NCBI RefSeq assembly: GCF_000227135.1
Contig: NC_018245.1
Location: forward strand, 577,041 to 641,040
DNA length: 64,000 bases
Direction of reading: 5' to 3'
Source: Leishmania donovani
Taxonomy: Eukaryota > Euglenozoa > Kinetoplastea > Trypanosomatida > Trypanosomatidae
Shown here: piece by piece, positions 10,073 to 19,526 of the stretch
Position numbering within the stretch: the stretch's first letter is position 1
Layout of the letters: each line of letters starts with the position of its first letter
Position numbers and translations under genes: made by a program
Notes under the pieces: generated by a model
The model's database searches: none
Seen by the model: only the letters and a program-made list of their open reading frames with translations
Told to the model about the DNA's origin: nothing

Positions 10073-12958
10073 ATGATGCCTGGGAAAGACGCCTTCATAA
10101 TACCCTTGCAGGATGCTGATCCGAGTTTGCTCGGTTCTCCTGCCGATCGATCTTCCGTGAATGGCGGCTCGGCGACCACGCAAACGCAGCGCGGCAGCCC
10201 GTCTCGCCAGGGAGCTGCTATGGGAGGCTTACACCTGCAGGCGTCGCAGCACTGTGGTGCCCATGACGGTTACGCAGATCCCTTGGCAGCGGCAGCGCTG
10301 CCGCCGCCGCCGACCCAGACCCTCTCGACGTCGCTCGGGGCGGCCGGCCAGCCCTACGTTAGCGAGGCCAGTCTAGATTTCCAGCGAAGACTCCTGCAAC
10401 AGCAGGTGCAGCAGGTGCATCGCGAGACGGAGCGACTCAAGGCAGAGCTGCAGGAGACCAACGCCCGCCTTGTCGACACGCGCCAGCAGCTCAATGAGCA
10501 GAAGGCCGCGTACACGTCTCTCACTCACCGCTACAGCACAACAGTGGAGAAGCTGACCTCTACCGAGAGCGACGTCAAGACTTTGGAGGAGCACCTGGTT
10601 AAGGAGCGTAACCAGCGCCATCAGGTGCAGAAGGAGCGGGAAGAGCAGCGGCTGGCGCTGCGGGAGGCGGAGTGGGCCCAGGAGCGCCTGCAGCGCCGCC
10701 TCCAGCAGCTCGAGGCAAGCAAGGGGCTGGACCCGAAGGAGGTGCAGCTGCGACTGGAAGACCGGTCCCACTTCATTCCCACTGTCGAGGTGCGCCGAAT
10801 ACAGACCGAGATGCACGATACCCATCAGGCCCTCGTCGATCGGCTGCTGACGTCGCTGGAGTCCTTGGCAGCGTCTAGCGAAGAGTCGCAGACAAACTTC
10901 TTCGTGGCGCGCAGCTCCGTGCTTTCGGCTGCCACGGATGTCGACGCTCGACTAAAGCGTGCCGAGGCAGCTCTCGACGATGTGGACAAGCAATGGACGG
11001 ACTACCGCGACGGTGTCGAGCGTGAGACACACGAGTTCCTGCTGGCGGTCATGTCCGAGAACAAGGACCTCTGGCAGCAGCTCACGCTGCTGCAGAACGA
11101 GCACGCTGTTGTCTTGTCTGAGATGAAGCTGCGTTCCACACAGGGTGGGTCGGTGCCGATGGAGGAGCACGCCTACGTGCAGCGGCAGCTGGAGACGATG
11201 ACGGAGCGGCTTGGCAAGGCGCAGCAGCTGGTCGAGTCCCAGACGGTGCTGGCACGCGCGCACGAGGCGGAGATGACGGAGCTCTTGGAGGCCAACGGCT
11301 CTATGCAGCGGCAGCTGGAAGAGCTGGAGCGACAGTGCACGCAGCATGAGCAGGTGAGCAGCCGGAAGACAAGTGCTCTGGCCGAGGCAGACGCCGCACT
11401 GCGCGATGCCGCGTCGCAGATAGAAGAACTTCACAACACCTTGCGCGAGGAGCGGCTGCGCGCTGAGGCTGTGGTAGCGGAGATGAAGGCGACACAGCGG
11501 ACGATGCAGGACGAGTACGACGCCCGCGTACGTGAGCTCGAGCACGACTGCGAGGTGGCAGACGACACAGCGACAACGCTGCAGCACAGGTTGGAGGAGA
11601 CGGCCGCGAAGCTGGACGTTGCGGACCGCAATCTGCAGGCACGGAGTAAGGAATACGAGGCCTACAAGGTGCAAACTGCCGCCGAACAGGCGGCGGCCAT
11701 GGGACGCCATCGCGACGACCTGCAGCGGGTGCGGGCGGTGATGGAGGAGGAGCTGGCATCGTTGCGGGCCCAACTAGGCGAGGCGGAGGAGGCAGCCCGG
11801 GCTGCGGTGCGAGAGAGCGAGGAGACGGCAGCGCGCGAGAGTGCTACCCTGGCCGAGCATCGCACCGCTCAGAGAGATCTGACGCACATGCAGGAAGAAC
11901 TGGAGCGGCTGCGCGGTCAATACAAGGAGGTGGTGGAGCAGCGGCAGCGCGCCCAGGTGGAGGCGGATCAGCTCCGCGCTGCTTCTGGCGAGGGCAGCAC
12001 TCTCGCGCAGGAGCTTCAGAGGCGCTGTGACGTACTCGATAAGGAAAAAGCGGAGCTGGCCACGGCGCTGGCGAACGAAAAGTCGAGTCAGGAGCGGCGC
12101 TATGCGACTCTGCACGCGGACTGGAAGGCCGCTGAGAAGGCGCGGGCCTTGATACAAGAGGAAGTGAAGACGCTGCGCTCCCGCTGCGCCGAGGTGGAGA
12201 AAGCTCGCATGGCCGAGGATCGTCAGACGCAGGACAAGGAGCAGCTGATGCGCGAGAACATCCGCTTGCACGAGCAATATCAGCTAATCCAGAAGGAGTG
12301 CACGGGGCTGCGCGAGGAGGTGAAGGCGCTCAAGCAGCGCGCTGTTGGCGATGCGCAGTGGCACAGACAGATGGAGGATCTTCAGCGACGTCTACGGGAG
12401 CTGCCGGAGCTACGCCAGGCTGCTGAAGCAGCTCGCCGTGACGCCCTAAAGGCGAAGGAGGAGACTGAGCTGCTGCGTCGCGAGCGGGATCAGTTATCGA
12501 AAAAGCTCGATGCCTTTCTCGAAGACGCGAAGCTGCAGGCGCGGCGCGAGGACGACTTTGAGCGGGTGTGTCGGGAGGCCAGCGCTGCGGCGCAGCGCAT
12601 TGGTGGCCAAGTGTCCTCAGCCAAAGAGAATAGCGCACGGTATCACGTCTTTCGCAACACCAATCCGACCGGACGCTGCACTACTACTAGTAAGAGTGCA
12701 ATAGCGGCCACTGGTGTGCCACCGGCGTCTTCCTCAGCTGTTCCTGCTCCCCCAGCACCCGCTCCTCGTCGCGCCGCCACCCAGCTGTCTGCGGCGGTAT
12801 CGCCGTCTAGCACGCCCCAGTCGATACAGCATCGCAGCCCTGTCCACACGCTCACGAATGCCAGCGGTCATTCCGATAACGCCGGCGGGGCCGGCGCAGA
12901 GTCGGACGGTGCCGGTGGCCGGCCCTCCGCGTCCTCACCGTTTCGCCCGTGGCATTGA
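10073..12958 (+). CDS. long coiled-coil protein, function unknown
   Basis: The frame encodes 961 residues. It starts at the first of two adjacent ATGs (10073 and 10076). Residues 1-100 are low in complexity and rich in Ser, Ala, Gln and Pro. From about residue 103 to 840 the protein is almost continuous heptad-type coiled coil, dense in Glu, Gln, Arg, Leu and Ala, with few prolines. A short break occurs near residues 220-240, around a DPKEVQLRLEDRSHFIPTVE segment. The last 120 residues are Ser/Ala/Pro-rich and disordered. I see no signal peptide, membrane segment or catalytic motif. Such proteins in trypanosomatids are often cytoskeletal (basal body, flagellum, attachment zone), but that is only inference and I cannot name an orthologue. 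Confidence 0.9.
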   Translation: MMPGKDAFIIPLQDADPSLLGSPADRSSVNGGSATTQTQRGSPSRQGAAMGGLHLQASQHCGAHDGYADPLAAAALPPPPTQTLSTSLGAAGQPYVSEASLDFQRRLLQQQVQQVHRETERLKAELQETNARLVDTRQQLNEQKAAYTSLTHRYSTTVEKLTSTESDVKTLEEHLVKERNQRHQVQKEREEQRLALREAEWAQERLQRRLQQLEASKGLDPKEVQLRLEDRSHFIPTVEVRRIQTEMHDTHQALVDRLLTSLESLAASSEESQTNFFVARSSVLSAATDVDARLKRAEAALDDVDKQWTDYRDGVERETHEFLLAVMSENKDLWQQLTLLQNEHAVVLSEMKLRSTQGGSVPMEEHAYVQRQLETMTERLGKAQQLVESQTVLARAHEAEMTELLEANGSMQRQLEELERQCTQHEQVSSRKTSALAEADAALRDAASQIEELHNTLREERLRAEAVVAEMKATQRTMQDEYDARVRELEHDCEVADDTATTLQHRLEETAAKLDVADRNLQARSKEYEAYKVQTAAEQAAAMGRHRDDLQRVRAVMEEELASLRAQLGEAEEAARAAVRESEETAARESATLAEHRTAQRDLTHMQEELERLRGQYKEVVEQRQRAQVEADQLRAASGEGSTLAQELQRRCDVLDKEKAELATALANEKSSQERRYATLHADWKAAEKARALIQEEVKTLRSRCAEVEKARMAEDRQTQDKEQLMRENIRLHEQYQLIQKECTGLREEVKALKQRAVGDAQWHRQMEDLQRRLRELPELRQAAEAARRDALKAKEETELLRRERDQLSKKLDAFLEDAKLQARREDDFERVCREASAAAQRIGGQVSSAKENSARYHVFRNTNPTGRCTTTSKSAIAATGVPPASSSAVPAPPAPAPRRAATQLSAAVSPSSTPQSIQHRSPVHTLTNASGHSDNAGGAGAESDGAGGRPSASSPFRPWH

Positions 12959-13230
12959 TTGCGAGAGAGAGAGGACGACAGAGAGAAGGGGCAAAATGCG
13001 TGTACATCATTGTAGTGTGATTGTAAGGCATTGAGGCGGCCGGGATGCCCCGCATGGAGGTGCGCTCGCGTTTGCTGAGGATGCGAGGGGCGGGCGAGGG
13101 GCTGGTGCACCGATGTGGCGCCCGCCTCTGTGCCTGTACCTGTGCCTGGTTGTCTTTTGCTCCGTACGAGTGATTGTTAGACTAGAAGAGGAAAAGCGAG
13201 AAGAGGCTGTGTGTGAGCACCCGTGGCACG

Positions 13231-13319
13231 AGCAGCAGCAGCAGCAGCAGCGGAGGAGGAGAGGGGTGGTGATGGTGGTAGAATGCTTCTCTGCCGGCGC
13301 TGCTGCTGCTGCTGCTGCT
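13231..13319. repeat. 21-bp perfect inverted repeat of (AGC)7 and (GCT)7
   Basis: Seven AGC triplets at 13231-13251 are exactly complementary to seven GCT triplets at 13299-13319, with 47 nt between. In RNA this would form a strong hairpin, beginning 273 nt after the stop codon of the coiled-coil gene. Confidence 0.9.
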
Positions 13320-14189
13320 GGCCAAGGTATCCTTGTATGGCGACGGCAAGGTAGATTGTGGCTTGACGCCTGCCTTTTTTTTGCCTTTGTGGCTCTACGC
13401 CGCATACTCGACACTCCCACACAAGCACCCACGCTCACATGCACCAACAACCAGAAAACAGCGCCAAAGGCCATCGTGCGGCTGCTCTCTGTCTGCCTCC
13501 CTCTCTGAGTGACAGAAAAGACACAAGCAGCAACAACGGGCACACGCACCGGCCGAGAGCGGCGGTGTCAAGAAGGAAATGACACATCCGCTGTCCGCCC
13601 TTGCATGAGGTGCTCGAGAGAGAGGGAGAAAGAAAGGGAGCGCACGTGCAAGCGCCTACTGCTGCGCCTCCCTCACTGCCCCTCATACGTGCGCGGATAT
13701 GATGGTCTTCACCGATGTGTGTATGCGTGCGCGCCGCTTCTCTGGCGTGTACTCTCCCTCCATTTGCTCTACTTCTGCTGCTGTGGTGAAGCATAGGCTC
13801 GCCTGTCATTGGCGCCTCCCTTTCCCCAATCTTTCATCAGGGAACTGCGCGCAAGAAGATCAAGGCGGGAAAGTAGAGCACACATGCGCAAGTGCGCGCT
13901 CAGATGCGTCCCTCTTCCACCCTACTCCCCCCTTTCTCTTCTCTCTTCATCTTTTTTTTTGTATATGGCACTCTACTCATGTGTGTGCTTGCTGGCGTTT
14001 GCTTTCCCGCCACACTTGCCGGCCTGCGTCTGAACCGTCACCTGCCTGGGTTGGTAGTCACGCACACCCCACAACCACTATAGCCCGTCTCTTCACAACC
14101 TTCACTTAAAGATCTCGATACTAGTTCCAGCAGCAGGTATCATACCTCTTCTCCACCCGTCCCGTCTCTCCTTACGCCGCACGGAACCA

Positions 14190-14191
14190 AG
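14190..14191 (+). promoter_or_regulatory. candidate trans-splice acceptor for HSP110
   Basis: This is the first AG after the pyrimidine tract at about 14143-14172. It gives an A-rich 5' UTR of 74 nt with no upstream ATG. Confidence 0.6.
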
Positions 14192-14265
14192 CACAGAGCG
14201 CAGACAGCACAACGACACGGCAAAAAAAAAGACGTAAAACAACAGCGACCAGAAGCATCAGTGTC

Positions 14266-16734
14266 ATGTCTGTGTTCGGCGTCGATTTCGGCAACGTCAA
14301 CTCCACGGTGGCCATCACCCGCTACGGCGGGGTGGACATCGTGACAAACGAGGTCAGCAAGCGCGAGACGACCACCATTGTTTCTTTCCTCGACGATGAG
14401 CGGTTTATCGGTGAGCAGGGGCTGGACCGCTACGTCCGCAATGCTCAGAACACCGTCTTTTTCCTCAAGCGCTTCATCGGCATGCGCATGGACGACCCCC
14501 AGCTCTCTCGGGAACTCAAGTTCCTGACGTGCAACATCATTGGCGACAAATGTGGACGGCTCATGTTTAGCGTCAACTACTGCGGCGAGGAGAAGCACTT
14601 CTACCCGGAGCAGGTGCTGGCCATGATGCTGCAGCGGCTGCGCAGCTACGTCAACGAGGCTGCCACGACGGACCCACGCGTGAAGGCAGACGTGCGCGAC
14701 TTCGTGATTACCGTGCCGTGCTACTACACCGCGGAGCAGCGCCGCCTCATGTACCAGGCGGCTGAGGTGGCGGGACTGCACTGCATGTCCCTCATCAACG
14801 AGACAACTGCGTCAGCGGTGGACTACGGCATTTTCCGCGGCGCCTCGCTGAAGGAGACGATGGAGGAGGGGCAGGTGGTCGGCATTCTCGACATCGGATA
14901 TGGCGCCACGGTTTTCTCCGTGTGCAAGTTCTGGCGCGGCAACTGCAAAATCCTCGCCCGCACCTTCGACCGTAACACTGGCACTCGTGACTGCGACTAC
15001 CTGCTCTACGAGCACATGCTGAATGAAGTGAAGTCCCGCTACAATGTCGACGTCTCGCAGAACAAGCGCGCTCGCTTGCGCCTGCTGCAGGCGTGCGAGC
15101 GGCTCAAATACCTCCTGTCTGCGAACCAATCGGCGCCGCTGAACGTCGAGAACTTGATGGACATCGACGTCAGCATTCCAGTCTTCGAGCGTGCCACCAT
15201 GGAGTCGCTCTGCCAGGATGTTCTCCACTCCATCAAGTCCGTGATCGAGCGCGGCTTTGCCGAGGCGGGCGTCAGCCGCGATGACTTCCACTCCATTGAG
15301 ATGATCGGCGGTGGCTGCCGTATTCCGATGATGAAGAGGCTGGTGGAGGAGGTGCTGGGCCGCGGGCCCAGCTTCACTTTGAACGCGTCTGAGTCTACGG
15401 CACGCGGGTGCGCGATTGTGGCGGCCATGCTCTCGCCGAAGTTCCAGGTGCGCGAGTTCAAGGTATCGGAGCTGCCAACGTACCCGATTTTGCTGGGCTA
15501 CCACGCCGAGAACCCACGCTCCCCCAGCTCCGTGCCTTTCCTGCCGCACGTGAACAAGGTCGTGAAGCTGCTGGGGGCGGCAGACAGCTACCCGAAGAAG
15601 CTGGACGTGCGCTTCCCGTGCTCGAGTGCGCCGAAGATCTACGCCTTCTACGATTACGAAAACGAGGGGGTTAAGGAGATTGTGCAGCCGTGCAACTACA
15701 TCATTGGTGAGTGGGAGATGGGCTTGCCTTCGAAGGCGAAGGGTGCGGTGAACGAGATGCGCGTCCGTATCTGCATCCAGCCAGATGGTGTGGTGGAGTT
15801 GGAGAAGGCAGAGGCGATCGACGTGTACGAGGTCGAGGAGGCGCCGGACGCTACCCCTGCCGCCGCGAACGGCGAGGGCCCGGGGAAGGAGAACGAGGAG
15901 GCGCTGGCCGAGCCGCCCAAGCCGTCCAAGCCGGTCAAGAAGACGAAGGAGGCTGCGATTGTCGTGTCAGTGAAGCCAAGCGTGGAGATCCTTGGACACA
16001 GCGGCGAGTCTGTGCTGCTTTTCCGCAAGGCCGAGGCGGAAATGTACGAGCGCGACTCCCGCATCGTTCGCACGCGCATAAAGAAGAACGAGCTGGAAAG
16101 CTACATTCTCGACTTTCGCCCTCGTCTCTCGTCGGGTGGTATGCTGATCGAGTACGCCGCGCCGGATGCGGCCGCCAACTTTGTGCGCCAGTGCGATGAG
16201 GATGAGCAGTGGCTCTACGAAGACGGCGAGTTTTCCACATTCGAGGAGTACGAGCGCCGCGTACAGACGCTGCGTGCCATCGGCGACGCCGCGTACAACC
16301 GCCTTCGCACGCGCGAGGAGGTCGAGTTCGCGGCGAAGGGTATCCACACTCGCATTATGGCTGCCAAACAGAAGGCGCTCGACTTCATTGGTAAGAAGGA
16401 GCACATCACCGAGGAGGAGCTGAAAGAGGCTGCGGCCACGGCCGAGCAGGCGAAGGCGTGGGTGGACCAACAGGTTGCGGCGATGCTGGCGGCTCCCAAG
16501 ACGCAGGACACGACGCTGTCGAAAGCGGACCTCGAGAAGAAGGCGTCGGAGGTGGAGCATGGCATCAACAAAGTCATGTCGAAGCCGGCCCCGCCGAAGC
16601 CAAAGGAGAGCAAGGAGCCGGAGAATGCTGAGGAGGATCTGGCAGCTGAGGCGGCGGCGGGTGCGGAGGCCGAGCCCCAACATCAGGCTTCTGATGAAGT
16701 GCCTGCGCCGACGAACGCACCGGAGCTCGATTAA
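14266..16734 (+). CDS. HSP110: HSP110/Sse1-type heat shock protein (HSP70 nucleotide exchange factor)
   Basis: The frame encodes 822 residues. The N-terminus carries the HSP70-fold phosphate-1 motif as GVDFGNVNS (residues 5-13), with the Asn found in HSP110 where canonical HSP70 has Thr. Phosphate-2 follows as GILDIGYGAT (from residue 206), and the adenosine motif as MIGGGCRIPMMK (from residue 346). The nucleotide-binding domain spans about 1-385. It is followed by a beta-sandwich region, an acidic linker at about 525-555 and a helical lid. Known HSP110 proteins help HSP70 exchange ADP for ATP and hold unfolded clients. The C-terminus ends in ELD, with neither EEVD nor an ER retention signal, so a cytosolic location fits. 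The start is the first ATG after the acceptor. A divergent HSP70 is less likely because of the length, linker and ending. Confidence 0.93.
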   Translation: MSVFGVDFGNVNSTVAITRYGGVDIVTNEVSKRETTTIVSFLDDERFIGEQGLDRYVRNAQNTVFFLKRFIGMRMDDPQLSRELKFLTCNIIGDKCGRLMFSVNYCGEEKHFYPEQVLAMMLQRLRSYVNEAATTDPRVKADVRDFVITVPCYYTAEQRRLMYQAAEVAGLHCMSLINETTASAVDYGIFRGASLKETMEEGQVVGILDIGYGATVFSVCKFWRGNCKILARTFDRNTGTRDCDYLLYEHMLNEVKSRYNVDVSQNKRARLRLLQACERLKYLLSANQSAPLNVENLMDIDVSIPVFERATMESLCQDVLHSIKSVIERGFAEAGVSRDDFHSIEMIGGGCRIPMMKRLVEEVLGRGPSFTLNASESTARGCAIVAAMLSPKFQVREFKVSELPTYPILLGYHAENPRSPSSVPFLPHVNKVVKLLGAADSYPKKLDVRFPCSSAPKIYAFYDYENEGVKEIVQPCNYIIGEWEMGLPSKAKGAVNEMRVRICIQPDGVVELEKAEAIDVYEVEEAPDATPAAANGEGPGKENEEALAEPPKPSKPVKKTKEAAIVVSVKPSVEILGHSGESVLLFRKAEAEMYERDSRIVRTRIKKNELESYILDFRPRLSSGGMLIEYAAPDAAANFVRQCDEDEQWLYEDGEFSTFEEYERRVQTLRAIGDAAYNRLRTREEVEFAAKGIHTRIMAAKQKALDFIGKKEHITEEELKEAAATAEQAKAWVDQQVAAMLAAPKTQDTTLSKADLEKKASEVEHGINKVMSKPAPPKPKESKEPENAEEDLAAEAAAGAEAEPQHQASDEVPAPTNAPELD

Positions 16735-17997
16735 GCGATAAGGGGGGGGGTGGTGTCGACAGGGGAGGGAGGGTGGAAGGCCAGATGTGTGATGGCAGGG
16801 GTGCCGCCTGCGTGGGTGCGCATGCCCGTCGCACTTCACTACGCACGTTGTCCTCTGCCCGCCTCATCCTTTCCCTCCTCTCCTTGACATCCCTCTGCCG
16901 TTTTTCTATCACGGCGGCACGCATGCGAGCACACGCGAAATCTTTCCCCGCTCGGACACGCACATGCATTCACTCGCCGTATTCTTGGGGTTCTCTTTCT
17001 TTCTCCTTTGTGTTTTTTTTTTGTTTTCTCGTATTGCCGCTTCTCTTTCTATTATTATTTCGTGTCGTGCGCGTGTGCGTGCGTGTCTGTGTGTGTGTGC
17101 GCGTGTCTTGGTGTATTCGAGCCCTGCCCCGTCTTTATCAAACACCTTAGCGGCTGTCCGTTCGTCTTTTTCCTTCCCTTTTCTCATGTCGCCCCCTCCT
17201 TTTTTAGCTTCCTTCTGATTGTGCAGATGCTTTCTGTTTCTATACCTCCACCCATCCCCCACCCTCTCTTCCGCCGCTCTTCGATATGTGCTGCTGCTGC
17301 TATGTGTGTGTGTGTGCGGAGGCGGTGGGGGTGGGGTGTGACGGTGCGAAGAAGGGAAGACGAGCCCATGACGCATGAGGAGGGGAGCCGTGGGCGGGAG
17401 CGGTTTATCGGGGCTGTTATCGTGGGCGTTGTTCTCCTTGCAATTTAGTTTGGACGAGCGTGCGTGGGTGTGGAGGAATGGGAGAGAGCTGCTTAATGCG
17501 GACGCGCGTGGGAGCCGATTCTTGTGCCCCCCACCCCTCCCTATTGAGCACTCTTATAATTCTTTTTATGCTTGGTTATGCGCGAATGCGTACTCGAGCT
17601 TTACACATGCGCGCTTGCGCGCAGGACGCGGTTACCGGATTACGTCAGTGAGGCACTAGTTTGGTGCGTGCGCAATAATGCATCTCTATGTGTGCTTGTG
17701 TGTGTGCATGTACACCCCCTTTCCCCATGTCAACTCTGCACCGCCGCGCGTCTCGCGGTCACTCTCCATGGAACAGGCACCGCGTCCCCCTCACTCGCTC
17801 CCGTGTGTGTTTCTCGTCTCTGCTGGGAGAGGCGGCACACGCTCGCGTATTCGATGCTACACGCCTTTCTCCTTTCCGTTTGCTCTCTCACCTTCTTGGG
17901 AGGCACCCCTCTTTGTTTGCCCCCCCCCCCACTCCCGTTGCTGGTGTGTGCGCGTGCGTGTGCGCCCTCTTTTTCTCTTGCGAGATGATCTCTCTGT

Positions 17998-17998
<1 letters not shown>

Positions 17999-18024
<26 letters not shown>
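17999..18024. repeat. (AC)13 microsatellite
   Basis: This is a 26-base AC run, about 120 nt before the inverted repeat. Confidence 0.95.
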
Positions 18025-18028
<4 letters not shown>

Positions 18029-18141
18029 TTCGGGTTGGCTCTAAAGTGTCATGTGCTCCCCTCTTTGATATCTTCTGTTGGTCTCTTTTTTTTTTTGTTC
18101 TGCCTGCCCGCCCTTTTTTTTTTGTGTGCGTGTGTGTGTGC

Positions 18142-18320
18142 CTGATAAATGGGGGGTGGGGTGGGGGGTGGGGAACAGACACATGCCTGTGCCCGCGTAC
18201 GACGCGGATGATGATGACTCCACTCAGTGTCTCCTCTGAAGCGCCGCTCTCTGCCCTCGCCTTGTTTGTTGTCCAGAAGAAAAAGAGACGATGTTTTCTG
18301 CCCCCCCCCCCATTTATCAG
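18142..18320. repeat. 15-bp perfect inverted repeat enclosing 149 nt
   Basis: CTGATAAATGGGGGG at 18142-18156 is exactly complementary to CCCCCCATTTATCAG at 18306-18320. The pairing can extend with gaps into the flanking GTGTGTG and ACAC sequences, and the C run at 18299-18311 can pair with several registers of the G-rich arm. Confidence 0.9.
18151..18173 (+). promoter_or_regulatory. G-quadruplex-forming motif
   Basis: Four G runs (6, 4, 6 and 4 G) separated by single Ts fit a very compact G-quadruplex on the + (transcript) strand. It overlaps the left arm of the inverted repeat, so the two structures would compete. Confidence 0.75.
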
Positions 18321-19443
18321 ACACAAAGGCAAGGAGAAAAAAGGATCTCATAACACATGTCTATCTATCTATCTATAGATGGAGATCGATATAGAATTAA
18401 CGAGAGAAAGCGACACACACACACAGAGAGAGAGAGAGACAAAACATAAGCATATACACAGATACTCACCCACACCCACCCACCCACACGCACGCACACA
18501 CGCAACGATATCCAGCGAAATGGCTGTGTGGGTTTTTGTGTTCCGTTTGGTCAGTGAGACGCTCCGTGTTATTTCGCCCCGCCTTTCTCTCTCCTCTCTT
18601 TTTTTTCTTTCGAACCTCTGAGTGGTGATGACAAGGCGCGAGTTTGTACCCCGTTTTTCGTTATTGGTGGAATGCATGTGCGTGTGTATGTGCGTCGGCA
18701 TGCATCTGTATCCGCATCTCCAAGGCTCCGCTACATGGTTTGCATTTTCGGCATGCTTTCCAAAGCTGATCTTCAGCCTAGAGGACGCGAATGGAAGCGA
18801 GGCCAACGGAGTCGATAAGGTGTGTGGTGACGTTGGGGAGTAGTGTGTGTGTGTGGGAAGGGGGACTGATAGAGATGGCGCTGGCTGCGGCACTCTTCAA
18901 GAGCCACGCTGATGAACGCACCCAACACACCCAACACACATACACATGCACATACATGCGTACGAGAGAAGAGAGCACGGAAGAAGCAAAAAAAAACGAA
19001 GAGGGATAACAGCATAGATCGTGCCACGCAGAAGGGTGAGCCAATACGATGGCCCAGGCAGCCATGCCGACGAGCAAGTCTCACGTGCACAGGCGACTCG
19101 AGAACTGCGCTATCAGTGCATCCGGCATGGGTCTATCAAAGGCACATCTTGTTTGAAGGAAAATGGTCGAGGGCGGTGATCTGTCGAGGAGCACGGAAAT
19201 AGACGTGAGGTGTCGTGCTCGTGCGTGCATGTGCGACGGACGTGGGCCCGTCGTTGGTCTCTTGCGTCCCCTTGCGCGCGTATCCGTCTCACACTACTTC
19301 TTGGACTTTGCCATCTTCTTTCACATTGACCGGCACCTCTTTTTCATCTCTCTTGGTCGTCCTCCCTTCATACCTCTCCTTTCCCTCGCATACGCTTCTG
19401 TACACACCCACCCACCCGCATGCCTGACGATGCACGGGGCCTA

Positions 19444-19456
19444 AGCGTAGTTACAG
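19444..19456 (+). promoter_or_regulatory. candidate trans-splice acceptor cluster for PDH E1-alpha
   Basis: AGs at 19444-19445, 19449-19450 and 19455-19456 follow the pyrimidine-rich block at about 19363-19395. They give 5' UTRs of about 70-81 nt that include the first ATG. Confidence 0.5.
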
Positions 19457-19526
19457 CTCTTTTTCTCTCGAACCGACCTTTGCATATCTTTCTCTCTCTT
19501 CCACATACGCACATCTGTTTATCATC

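Larger units (their letters stand above)
12959..14265 (+). other. intergenic: coiled-coil gene 3' UTR and HSP110 leader
   Basis: I see no gene here. The left part is mixed sequence containing an (AGC)7/(GCT)7 inverted repeat. The right part becomes pyrimidine-rich towards the HSP110 acceptor, and an A-rich leader follows. Confidence 0.7.
16735..19526 (+). other. intergenic: HSP110 3' UTR and PDH E1-alpha leader
   Basis: About 2.8 kb without a gene. It is mostly T/C-rich and contains a (CA)n run at 17999-18024, a G-quadruplex motif at 18151-18173 and a long inverted repeat around 18142-18320. The part after about 18360 is more mixed and A-rich. Confidence 0.7.

Noticed and set aside
18208..18240. 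ATGATGA followed by CTGA, as in a C/D snoRNA
   Set aside because: The spacing is too short and the boxes sit inside the inverted-repeat loop with no terminal stem.
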